From SMYC01 sp965197495 (GTDB lineage Bacteria > Acidobacteriota > Vicinamibacteria > Marinacidobacterales > SMYC01), in assembly GCA_965197495.1 (NCBI GenBank), contig OZ240210.1:3100001-3164000 (forward strand): a stretch of 64,000 nucleotides of DNA. Reading direction: 5' to 3'. The position numbers and the translations under genes were made by a program. Positions 8,404 through 16,097 of the stretch are shown here, piece after piece. The first letter of the stretch is position 1. Every line of letters starts with the position of its first letter. The notes beneath the pieces are model-generated. The model worked only from the letters and a program-made list of their open reading frames with translations, made no database searches and was not told where the DNA came from.

Positions 8404-10245
8404 TCACCGCGGACGCAGGCCGTGTTTCGGGAGGCGCATGGCGCTCGTGCCCGAGCAGCTTTCGCGTAGGGTCGTCACCGGTACTTTCTTCACTCGTGCC
8501 GGGTCACGCCTGGCCTTCGCCTGCTGGTCCTCGTCAGAGAATAGCAGCGGCCGCCAAGCCTCCATCATGTGCCACAGGACGTAGTAGGCCAGCATGCACA
8601 AGAAGACGTGCGCCCGGACTCGGTTTTCGCGCCGGTGACGAATCGGCCGCACCTTTAGGTCCATGCTCTTGAAGGAACGAAACGCCCTCTCGACCTGGGT
8701 CAGCAACTTGTAGCTGCGCACTGTGTCGTCGGTTTTCATCCGCTGCTCAGCAAGACTGGTGCGGATCACGTAGATGCCGTCAAGGGCAGCTTCCGCAGTG
8801 ACCTTTGTGTCGTCGATTTCGAAGCTAAAGCTGTCGTCGCGAATGTCCAGCTTGAAGTGCTTGCCGACTTTGTACTTGTTGAGAACTCTGCCTACCCGCA
8901 CACCGATTTTATCTTTACCATGCAGCTGACCCCGCCCGATCCGTTGGCGAATCCCTCCGAACTGCTTAGCGATCGTCCCCATGTGTCGCTTCCACCGCTG
9001 GAGCCGTTTGTTGGCGAACTCAGAGTTGCCGTTGGCGAGGCGCGAGGCGTCGGCATCCATCGTTGTCTCGTCTAGCTCGAAGTCGAAACCGTCGTCACGG
9101 ATGTCGAGCCTGTAGTACCTGCCGACCTTGTACTTGTTGAGGAGCTTTTTCACTGCAGCACGGATGTCCTCCTTGCCCTGCAAACGGCGCCGCTCGACCA
9201 TCCGACAAACTTTCTCCAGCTCCTTGCAGGTCGCTTCGAGCAGAGCACGGCGCTTGTGACGCCGCCTCTCGGCCAGCTCCGGATTGCGGCAAGCGACCAG
9301 CCTCTCGTTGGGGAAATCCGGGTGCGTCACCTCAAACAGATTCCGCTCGTCGAATAGCCCCATCTGGAGCACCCCATCGTTGATGAGCTTGCGAATCGGT
9401 TCGGGACGCAGAGCGGTAATCCAGTCGACACCGTCCATCTCCCGCAACTCGTCGATCTGGGTCTGGGTGATCATTCCGCGGTCACCCACCATCACAAACT
9501 GCTCGATGCCGAAGCGCTCTTGCACCTTTTCTACCTGAGGCAACAGCGTTTTGGGATCGCCCGTGTTGCCCTCAAAGACCGATACCGACACGGGGATGCC
9601 GCGTTCGTTGGTCAGCAGACCGTAGTTGATCTGCAGCTTGCCTTTCTTGCCGTCACGGTCGTATCCGAGGCGGGCGATCGGACAACTCACACCCTCGAAG
9701 TAGTTTGAGGTTAGGTCATAGAGCGCCAGGCCGTCGTTGTGGAGATGGCGCGCCGCGAGTTTTTTTTCGATGACCTCCTGGCGTTTGAGAACCCAGTCCA
9801 TGGCGGCATAGAGATCGTCTTCGCGGGCATCGCTCACCCCCAGGATTTCGGGCAGTGTGGTTGTGTGCCACCACTGGCTAGTCGCCAGCTTCGACTGCGG
9901 TTCGAGGATCTGGGCGACTACCATGGCCACTACCAAATCCCGCTCTGGTGAGTGTCGAGAACCAACGAGCTTTTCGAAACCGAGCTGTCTCATGGCGCTG
10001 AGCACCGCGTCGACGTGGCCATGGTGCCGGGAGCCGTTCTCGACGATTTTGAAGGCGACTTCAACCGAGACGAGCTTTTCCCCTTTGAGAATGCGTCGGA
10101 TGGCGTCGACTGCGTCCATGGGCAATTTGGACAAGTTAGCGAGCGTGCGCTTGCGGACGTTTCCGCCCACCCGATAGGACTCACGCAGCAGGACCGCGGG
10201 GGTAGAGTTGCGATTGGGGATGATGTGGATATGCATGCCCACCAT
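8404..10245 (-). CDS. Type D IS1634-like transposase, rearranged C-terminus
   Basis: 613 residues, beginning MVGMHIHIIPNRNSTPAVLL. Family blocks YDLTSNYFEGVSCPIARLGY, VSVFEGNTGDPKTLLPQ and VMVGDRGMI are intact. Two things are odd. First, an approximately 80-residue segment occurs twice in tandem: GKEDIRAAVKKLLNKYKVGR and then GKDKIGVRVGRVLNKYKVGK, each followed by LDIRDDxFxFExDxT. Second, the last ~33 residues after KARRDP come from the inverted flank and are not family sequence. Catalytic capacity is doubtful. The start ATG has no strong ribosome site but matches the second copy. Confidence 0.8.
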   Translation of the reverse strand: MVGMHIHIIPNRNSTPAVLLRESYRVGGNVRKRTLANLSKLPMDAVDAIRRILKGEKLVSVEVAFKIVENGSRHHGHVDAVLSAMRQLGFEKLVGSRHSPERDLVVAMVVAQILEPQSKLATSQWWHTTTLPEILGVSDAREDDLYAAMDWVLKRQEVIEKKLAARHLHNDGLALYDLTSNYFEGVSCPIARLGYDRDGKKGKLQINYGLLTNERGIPVSVSVFEGNTGDPKTLLPQVEKVQERFGIEQFVMVGDRGMITQTQIDELREMDGVDWITALRPEPIRKLINDGVLQMGLFDERNLFEVTHPDFPNERLVACRNPELAERRRHKRRALLEATCKELEKVCRMVERRRLQGKEDIRAAVKKLLNKYKVGRYYRLDIRDDGFDFELDETTMDADASRLANGNSEFANKRLQRWKRHMGTIAKQFGGIRQRIGRGQLHGKDKIGVRVGRVLNKYKVGKHFKLDIRDDSFSFEIDDTKVTAEAALDGIYVIRTSLAEQRMKTDDTVRSYKLLTQVERAFRSFKSMDLKVRPIRHRRENRVRAHVFLCMLAYYVLWHMMEAWRPLLFSDEDQQAKARRDPARVKKVPVTTLRESCSGTSAMRLPKHGLRPR

Positions 10246-10397
10246 AGTATCCTATGTGTCAATATGTATCAAATCCTAAAAGGCTTTAGACATGCCTACA
10301 TATTGCATCCCAAAATTAGCCTCTCGGCGTCCCTAAAGACGCGTAATCATTGGGGATTCACACTGTCAGTGGGTTCATTCGACCAAGGAACTTCGGT

Positions 10398-10903
10398 TTT
10401 GCGCGCGGGCGAGTGCTACGCCGCTCGACGGCCGGCTGCTGCTCATGCTCTCGAACGATCCGAGCCGCGAGCCGCGCTTCCAAATTGCCGACGGGCCGGC
10501 GACCCAGATCGCGTTCGGCATCGACGTCGACGGCCTCGCACCAGGAGAAGAAGCGGTTTTCGATGGCGGCGTGCGCGGCTGGCCCATCGACAGCATCGAC
10601 GACATCCCGCCTGGCCGCTATCGCGTCCAGGCGCTTCTTCATAAATACGAAACGTTCCATCGCGCGGACGGGCACGTCGTGAAGCTTTCTATCTCATCGA
10701 AGAGTTTCTCGAAGGCACGACCAATCCTCCTTACGGTGGCGTGATCGATTATGGCGACCGCAGAGCATTGCTGGAACGGCGACCACATGCGCGGAAACGC
10801 ACTGTCCCGGCTCCGCTACAACCAGATGTTCATCGTGAAAGCCGTCGAGAGAATGGAGAAGAGCGCTCCGGAGGGAGCGGATCCGACGAGCCGGAGATAT
10901 TGA
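10398..10903 (+). pseudogene. Esterase-like secreted protein remnant
   Basis: Pieces of one gene are readable in shifted frames. The first is GRLLLMLSNDPSREPRFQIA through IDVDGLAPGEEAVFDG and IPPGRYRVQALLHKYETFHR. A block EEFLEGTTNPPYGGVIDYGD follows, and after a frameshift the end is EHCWNGDHMRGNALSRLRYN...APEGADPTSRRY with a stop at 10901-10903. I recall this arrangement from large acidobacterial proteins with an esterase-like fold. The central catalytic region is absent. The left border is the IS end at about 10396, so the gene was probably cut by that insertion as well. Confidence 0.55.
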
Positions 10904-11008
10904 CCGCGGAGCGCATAAAGTCTTCCTGTGATTGGGCTTAGGAGGTACTGAAAGTACAGCGAATGTCGACGAGTGAGGCAGCGGAAAACGAGTCCGCGCC
11001 TAACGCTC

Positions 11009-11014
11009 TATAAT
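11009..11014 (+). promoter_or_regulatory. Consensus -10 box close to the start codon
   Basis: TATAAT lies only 9 nt before the ATG at 11024, and no Shine-Dalgarno precedes that ATG. If used, transcription would begin within a few bases of the start codon, giving a leaderless message. No good -35 element is seen. Confidence 0.35.
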
Positions 11015-11023
11015 GTAAGCTTC

Positions 11024-12661
11024 ATGAACCGCTTTGTTGTCGACCGTCAAAAAGCGCGCTTGGCGTCCGAGTTCGGCACCATCGTCAAGCCGCACGGTGG
11101 GAAGCTCCGCATCGCGCTCGCTTACCCGAACCGTTACCACGTCGGTATGTCGAATGTCGGCTTCCAAGCGGTCTACAAGTTCTGGAACGAGCTTCCCGAC
11201 GTCGTCTGCGAACGCGTGTTCCTGCCCGACGCGGACGAGCTCGACGAATATAACCGTTCGCGGACCCCGCTCCTTTCGCTCGAGACGCAGTCGCCCGTGC
11301 GGGACTTCGACGTCCTCGCCTTTTCGATCACCTTCGAGCCCGACGAGGTGAACCTCGTCCGCATCCTGGACCTGGCCGGCGTTCCCGCTCTCGCAGCGGA
11401 GCGCGACCCTCGCGATCCACTCGTCCTTGCTGGCGGTCCCATCACGTTCTTGAACCCTGAGCCTATGGCGCCTCTTCTGGACCTCATCGCGATCGGTGAA
11501 GCCGAAGCTCTTTTGCCGACGCTCACGGACGTGCTTCGAAGCACGAGCGAGCGTGCCGCGATGCTCGAGCGCCTTGCCGAGGAAGAGGGCTTTTACGTCC
11601 CATCGTTGCGGCGGGCCTCGACCCTCGTGCGCGCGAAGATGGGAAAGCGCGCGGACTTCCCGCCGCCGGCCACCTATGTGCTCACGCCGTCGACCGAGAT
11701 GTCCAACAAGTTTCTCGTCGAGGTCTCGCGCGGCTGCCCCACGCTCTGCCGATTCTGCTGGGCGGGCTACAACTATCTGCCGAAGCGCTCCTTCGAAGTC
11801 CAAAGAATCCTCGACATCGCGCGCGACGCTCGCCAGCACACGGACCAGATTGGTCTCGTCTCCACCGCGGTGGGCGCCCACAAAGAGATCGTCCCGCTCA
11901 TGGAAGCGCTCCAAGAGATGGGCTATCGAATTAGTGTCTCGTCGCTGCGCTTCGAGGACTTGCGCGCCGAGCTTTTGGACCCGATCTCGGAGAGCGGTGA
12001 GAAGACGCTCGCCGTCGCTCCGGAAGTCGGCACCGATCGCTTGCGTTTCGCGATTCACAAGCGCGTGACCAACGAACAGATTCTCGAGAAAACCGAGCTC
12101 ATTTTCGGCCGCGGGATCGAGAACTTGAAGCTCTACTTGATGGTCGGCCTTCCCACCGAGCGCGACGAAGACATTGACGGCATCATCGAACTTGTCGGCC
12201 TTATCCGCGAGCAACTGTTAGCCCATGGCCGTAAGCGCGGCCGCGTCGGCCGCCTCATCCCGAGCGTCAACCCATTCATCCCCAAGCCCGGGACCCCGTT
12301 TCAATGGCACGCGATGGAGAAGCCGTCCTTGCTCGCGCGCAAGATGCAGAAGCTCAAAAAGGCTTTCGCGCGCATGCCGAACGTCGACGCCAACTTCAAA
12401 TCTGCGCGCCTCGAGACGCTGCAAGCGCTCCTATCCGTCGGCGACCAGCGTATCGCGCCGGTTCTAATCCGTATAGCGCGCGGCGAAGCGGATCTGAAGC
12501 CGGCAATGAAGGAAACCGGGCTCGATCTCGACGCCTATATCTATTCTGAGCGCTCGCCCGGGGAGAACCTTCCGTGGGGATACATCGATAACGGCATGAA
12601 GCCCGAGCTTCTCGAAAGCCAGTACGACAAAGCGCAGGCCGCGGCCCTCGCGCCCGCTTAG
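11024..12661 (+). CDS. B12-binding-type radical SAM protein
   Basis: 545 residues. The N-terminal part (LRIALAYPNRYHVGMSNVGF, DVLAFSITFEPDEVNLVRIL) is a Rossmann-like domain as in cobalamin-binding radical SAM proteins, but without the classic DxHxxG cobalamin motif. The core has the iron-sulfur motif CPTLCRFCW (CxxxCxxC) near residue 240 and a TIM-barrel with VAPEVGTDRLR. It resembles the TIGR03960-like family, often fused to or next to a DUF2344 protein, which is absent here. The substrate is unknown. It starts MNRFVVDRQKARLASEFGT; longer in-frame starts upstream lack support. pgeF follows 10 nt downstream. Confidence 0.8.
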   Translation: MNRFVVDRQKARLASEFGTIVKPHGGKLRIALAYPNRYHVGMSNVGFQAVYKFWNELPDVVCERVFLPDADELDEYNRSRTPLLSLETQSPVRDFDVLAFSITFEPDEVNLVRILDLAGVPALAAERDPRDPLVLAGGPITFLNPEPMAPLLDLIAIGEAEALLPTLTDVLRSTSERAAMLERLAEEEGFYVPSLRRASTLVRAKMGKRADFPPPATYVLTPSTEMSNKFLVEVSRGCPTLCRFCWAGYNYLPKRSFEVQRILDIARDARQHTDQIGLVSTAVGAHKEIVPLMEALQEMGYRISVSSLRFEDLRAELLDPISESGEKTLAVAPEVGTDRLRFAIHKRVTNEQILEKTELIFGRGIENLKLYLMVGLPTERDEDIDGIIELVGLIREQLLAHGRKRGRVGRLIPSVNPFIPKPGTPFQWHAMEKPSLLARKMQKLKKAFARMPNVDANFKSARLETLQALLSVGDQRIAPVLIRIARGEADLKPAMKETGLDLDAYIYSERSPGENLPWGYIDNGMKPELLESQYDKAQAAALAPA

Positions 12662-12671
12662 CCAGCGAGCG

Positions 12672-13388
12672 ATGTTCGTTTCCGCGACTCACGGCGGCGT
12701 GGAGCTTTTGCTGTCGGAGCACCTTTCCCGAGAGGGCGTGCCGCACGGCTTCACCAGCCGCACCCATGGTTTCGGCGCTCGCGATCGAGGCGCTCGCGAT
12801 CGTGAGCAGTTATCGCGAGCGTTGAAGCTCTCCCGCCTCGCTTATATGAAACAGGTCCATGGCCGTTCCATACGGACGATCGACGGAAATGACGACGTGC
12901 CTGAATGCGACGGTGTTACCACGAAAGAGCGGGACCTCGGCCTCATCGTGCACAGCGCGGACTGCGTGCCGCTGCTCTTTTGGGCTTCGGACGTGAACGC
13001 GGTCGCAGCGGTCCACGCTGGATGGCGGGGGACTCTAGCGCGCGTGGCGGAAGAAGCGGTGAGGTCGCTCGGCGGCCGCCCCGAGAAGATGCACGTCGCC
13101 ATCGGCCCTTCGATCCGCGCGTGCTGTTTCGAAGTGGGGGACGAAGTCGTGGAAGCTTTCGTTGCATCAGGCCGCGACCCGGAGCGTATCTCGAGGGCGG
13201 GCCCGCGCGGACGGCGCCACGTCGATTTGATCGCGGATAATCGCGACCAGCTCGTCGCATGCGGGATTCCGGAAGGGCAGATTTACGACAGCGGCCGCTG
13301 CACGATGTGCGAGAACGACCGGTTCTATTCTTATCGGCGGGAAGGCGAGGGGGTGGGCCGGCTCATGGGTGTCATTGCCGTCAAGTAG
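12672..13388 (+). CDS. pgeF: Laccase-domain purine nucleoside phosphorylase/deaminase
   Basis: 238-residue YfiH/PgeF-family protein, a zinc-dependent enzyme acting on purine nucleosides and proposed to edit peptidoglycan precursors. The metal-site blocks are all present: MKQVHGRSI, VHSADCVPLLF, AAVHAGWRGTLARVAEEAV, IGPSIRACCFEVGDEV and, near the end, DSGRCTMCENDRFYSYRREG. The length is typical. It starts 10 nt after the radical SAM gene and is probably co-transcribed. Its 3' end overlaps by 8 nt the convergent zinc-ribbon gene. Confidence 0.92.
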   Translation: MFVSATHGGVELLLSEHLSREGVPHGFTSRTHGFGARDRGARDREQLSRALKLSRLAYMKQVHGRSIRTIDGNDDVPECDGVTTKERDLGLIVHSADCVPLLFWASDVNAVAAVHAGWRGTLARVAEEAVRSLGGRPEKMHVAIGPSIRACCFEVGDEVVEAFVASGRDPERISRAGPRGRRHVDLIADNRDQLVACGIPEGQIYDSGRCTMCENDRFYSYRREGEGVGRLMGVIAVK

Positions 13389-14106
13389 CCGCCGCCTGCT
13401 CTTCTTCCAAGAAGTAAAGAATGCGGCCGCAGCTCCCACAGTGATGGAGCTTCTCGAACAAGCGGAGCTCGTGAAAGACTTGTGGTCGGACGCGCACCAT
13501 ACAGACTTGGCAGCGCTCCTCGACCGCCGCGGCCATCGCAACCCCTGCGCGCGACTTCGCGATGTTCTGATATTCGCCGAGCAGATGCTCGGGGATGACG
13601 CCGAGCATTTCCTCGCGCGCGTCGTTTCGCTTCGCGAACTCGGCTTCTAGATTGCCCTTTTCGTCGTCGAGCTCTTTTTCCATCCCCGCGACTCTCTTCT
13701 GTCCTTCTTCGAGCTCTTGCTCCCGCGTCGCACGCTTCTCGTCGAGCTCCTCGATGGCATCGAGCCCTTGCAGGATCTTGGTCTCGACGTTGCCGATCTC
13801 GCCTTTGGTGACCTCGATCTGGCGCTGCATCGCTTTGTACTCGTCGTTCGACTTCACGTTCATGAGCTGGTCTTGATACTTGCCGAGCTTCTCTTCGGCG
13901 CTCGAGAGCACGCCGTCCGCGGCCCGCTGGTCTTTCTGCGCTTCCGCGAGGCCTTCCTCAACCGCTTTCAGATTCTCTTTCTCGGTCGCAATCTCTTTTT
14001 CGAGTGTTTCGACTTCTTTGGGGATCTCCGCGAGCCGGGATCCGAGAGCGCGGATCTCGTCGTCGAGCTTCTGCAACTTCACAAGGTTTGTGATTTTAGC
14101 TTTCAT
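13381..14106 (-). CDS. Coiled-coil C4 zinc-ribbon protein
   Basis: 241 residues: a long antiparallel coiled coil (residues ~5-175, Glu/Lys-rich, containing the conserved NVKSNDEYKAMQRQIE turn) and a C-terminal zinc ribbon with CQVC and CGSCGRILYF. This is the C4-type zinc-ribbon family (PF02591), including CT398/CdsZ, an adaptor of unsettled role. It is preceded by a terminator that ends the tRNA transcript, so it probably has its own promoter around 14107-14130. Confidence 0.85.
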   Translation of the reverse strand: MKAKITNLVKLQKLDDEIRALGSRLAEIPKEVETLEKEIATEKENLKAVEEGLAEAQKDQRAADGVLSSAEEKLGKYQDQLMNVKSNDEYKAMQRQIEVTKGEIGNVETKILQGLDAIEELDEKRATREQELEEGQKRVAGMEKELDDEKGNLEAEFAKRNDAREEMLGVIPEHLLGEYQNIAKSRAGVAMAAAVEERCQVCMVRVRPQVFHELRLFEKLHHCGSCGRILYFLEEEQAAAT

Positions 14107-14135
14107 TCAATGGCCTCTTTCACCGAGGGATAGGC

Positions 14136-14165
14136 AAAAAAAAAGGTGCCGCGGTGGGCACCTTT
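14136..14165 (-). terminator. Rho-independent terminator after tRNA-Ile2
   Basis: On the minus strand a GGTGCC/GGCACC stem with a 6-nt loop is followed by nine T. It lies downstream of the leftward mutS2-dnaG-rpoD-tRNA series and before the zinc-ribbon gene. Confidence 0.85.
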
Positions 14166-14275
14166 CGCGAAGACGGCCGTTACCTGCCCCGGCCACGCGG
14201 GACCGGGGGGCGTCTTCCGTGCTCGTATGACTTGTCGTGACGGTACATTCATTTGGTGGTATTTTGGTGGCATTT

Positions 14276-14351
14276 TGGTGGGCCCACTAGGACTTGAACC
14301 TAGGACCAACCGGTTATGAGCCGGTGGCTCTAACCACTGAGCTATGGGCCC
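14276..14351 (-). tRNA. tRNA-Ile2 (anticodon CAT, to be modified to lysidine)
   Basis: A 76-nt cloverleaf with the 3' CCA encoded. The acceptor stem GGGCCC pairs with GGGCCC, the D arm is AGCTCAGTGGTTAGAGC, the anticodon loop is CTCATAA and the T arm contains GGTTCAAGTCC. The CAT anticodon could mean initiator Met, elongator Met or Ile2. The D-arm, variable loop TTGGTCC and T-arm resemble known Ile2 genes more than Met, and there are no three consecutive G:C pairs typical of initiator tRNA. The lysidine synthetase TilS would be needed. Confidence 0.85.
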
Positions 14352-14369
14352 TGTTTTCATCTCTATCGG

Positions 14370-16097
14370 CTATATCCGTGAACCCTCGAGAAACGCTTTC
14401 AGCTTCCGACTCCTCGAAGGGTGCCGGAGCTTGCGCAACGCTTTGGTCTCGATCTGCCTGATGCGCTCGCGGGTGACGGCGAAGCTCTGGCCCACCTCTT
14501 CGAGCGTGTGCTCGCTGCCATCGCCGACGCCGAAACGCATCTTGATGACTTTCTCTTCCCGCGGCGTGAGCGTCTTCAACACCGCTTCGGTCATCTCTTT
14601 CAAGTTTGTATTGATGACTTGTTCGGCCGGAGAGACAACCCCGCGATCTTCGATGAAATCGCCGAGATGGCTGTCCTCTTCCTCGCCGATGGGGGTCTCG
14701 AGCGAGATGGGCTCCTGGGCGATCTTGAGCACTTTGCGAACTTTGGAGACCGAGATGTCCATGCGCTTCGCGATCTCTTCCGAAGTCGGCTCGCGGCCAT
14801 ATTCCTGAACGAGGCTTCGCGAAGTGCGGATGAGCTTGTTGATCGTCTCGATCATGTGGACCGGAATGCGGATGGTGCGGGCCTGGTCCGCGATGGCGCG
14901 CGTGATTGCCTGCCGGATCCACCACGTGGCATAGGTCGAGAATTTATAGCCGCGGCGATACTCGAATTTGTCCACGGCTTTCATGAGCCCGATATTCCCT
15001 TCCTGGATGAGGTCGAGAAACTGCAGGCCGCGATTCGTGTATTTCTTCGCGATGGAGACAACGAGTCGGAGATTGGCTTCGACGAGCTCGGTCTTCGCTT
15101 GCTGCGCCTGGGCTTCCCCTTCCCGAACGGTGTAGAGCGATCTTTTGAGCTCTTGGTAGCTCGCTTCGTACTCTTCCTGGAGCGCCCGTATCTCCGCACG
15201 CACTTTCCGGATCTCGGAGCGGTATTTGCTGCGCTCTTCGTCCTTCGCTTTGCCGCGGCCTTTGACGCCGTTCAACTTCGACTCGTAGCGGTTGAGGCGA
15301 CGCTCGAAGCTCTGGCTCTTCTCGACGCCGGAGCGCACGAGCTCCCGCAGACGAGAGCGAAACGCTTCCGTGAAGTTGAGCCGCCGCACTTCTTTGGCGA
15401 GCGCGAGACGGAGCCGCCCGAGCTTCCACTTGCCTTTGACGTAGCTCGGCGAGCGCTTCTTGAGCTTCGTGAAACGCTTGCAATAGGTGTTGTGACGTTT
15501 GAAGGCCGCCTCGATACTGGTAATGACCTTCAAAGTCTTCTTGCGGTGTTTTTCGATCTTCGCTTCGGTAAGCTCTTCCGCGACGACAATGATGATTTCG
15601 CGGAGGTTGATCTCGCCTTCTTTGAGGCTGTCGTGAAGCGCCGTGACGGCCTTCGCGACGATGAACGTACGGGTGATGGCGCGCGCCGCCATGTTTTTTC
15701 CACGCTCGATGCGCTTGGCGATCACGACTTCGCCCTCGCGCGTGAGAAGGGGCACGGTGCCCATCTCGCGGAGATACATGCGGACGGGGTCGTTCGTTTT
15801 TTCGAGCGCTCCGGGCGTGAGGTCAAGCTCGACATCACGGCTCTGCTTTCCGAGCCCGGCGAGGCCGGCCGCCTTCATCTGCTTGTATTTTTCTTCGGAC
15901 TCGACGATATCGATCCCGGCATTGCCAAAGACGTCGAACAGCTCGTCGAGCTCCTCCGACGAGCTCACCTCGGAAGGAAGGTTCTCGTTCACCTCGTCAT
16001 AGAGGAGGTAGCCTTTTTCCTTCCCGATGGCGATGAGTGATTTAACCTCGTCGTACTTTTCTTCGATAGCCAGATTACCGACCCGGGTCTCCGTCAT
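14370..16097 (-). CDS. rpoD: Primary RNA polymerase sigma factor RpoD
   Basis: 575-residue group 1 sigma-70. Region 1.1-like N-terminus (EEKYDEVKSLIAIGKEKGYL), region 1.2 (NDPVRMYLREMGTVPLLTRE), a charged non-conserved insert (about residues 180-300), region 2 (LRLVVSIAKKYTNRGLQFLD, QEGNIGLMKAVDKFEYRRGY, STYATWWIRQAITRAIADQA), region 3, and region 4 with the RERIRQIETKALRKLRHPSR recognition helix. The ATG overlaps the dnaG stop as ATGA, so the two are translationally coupled. This gives the classical macromolecular-synthesis arrangement dnaG-rpoD. Confidence 0.97.
   Translation of the reverse strand: MTETRVGNLAIEEKYDEVKSLIAIGKEKGYLLYDEVNENLPSEVSSSEELDELFDVFGNAGIDIVESEEKYKQMKAAGLAGLGKQSRDVELDLTPGALEKTNDPVRMYLREMGTVPLLTREGEVVIAKRIERGKNMAARAITRTFIVAKAVTALHDSLKEGEINLREIIIVVAEELTEAKIEKHRKKTLKVITSIEAAFKRHNTYCKRFTKLKKRSPSYVKGKWKLGRLRLALAKEVRRLNFTEAFRSRLRELVRSGVEKSQSFERRLNRYESKLNGVKGRGKAKDEERSKYRSEIRKVRAEIRALQEEYEASYQELKRSLYTVREGEAQAQQAKTELVEANLRLVVSIAKKYTNRGLQFLDLIQEGNIGLMKAVDKFEYRRGYKFSTYATWWIRQAITRAIADQARTIRIPVHMIETINKLIRTSRSLVQEYGREPTSEEIAKRMDISVSKVRKVLKIAQEPISLETPIGEEEDSHLGDFIEDRGVVSPAEQVINTNLKEMTEAVLKTLTPREEKVIKMRFGVGDGSEHTLEEVGQSFAVTRERIRQIETKALRKLRHPSRSRKLKAFLEGSRI

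Larger units (their letters stand above)
8009..10396 (-). mobile_element. Second IS1634-type element (type D), with internal inversion
   Basis: This is related to but distinct from copies A-C. The 5' end lies near 10396 (GGAACTTC, matching the end of the copy at 33417). The transposase reads leftwards to about 8510, where the IS sequence stops at ACCCGG. The missing 3' end of the IS is found at 8009-8325 in the opposite orientation, starting at ACCCGG and ending at the terminal GGAACTTCAG. Re-inverting about 8011-8511 reconstructs a continuous element. The 8326-8507 segment is non-IS DNA carried along by the inversion. Confidence 0.75.

Noticed and set aside
14421..16040. Long open frame of 539 codons on the plus strand opposite rpoD
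   Set aside because: It is the antisense of a perfectly conserved sigma factor in GC-rich DNA; no ribosome site and no family resemblance.
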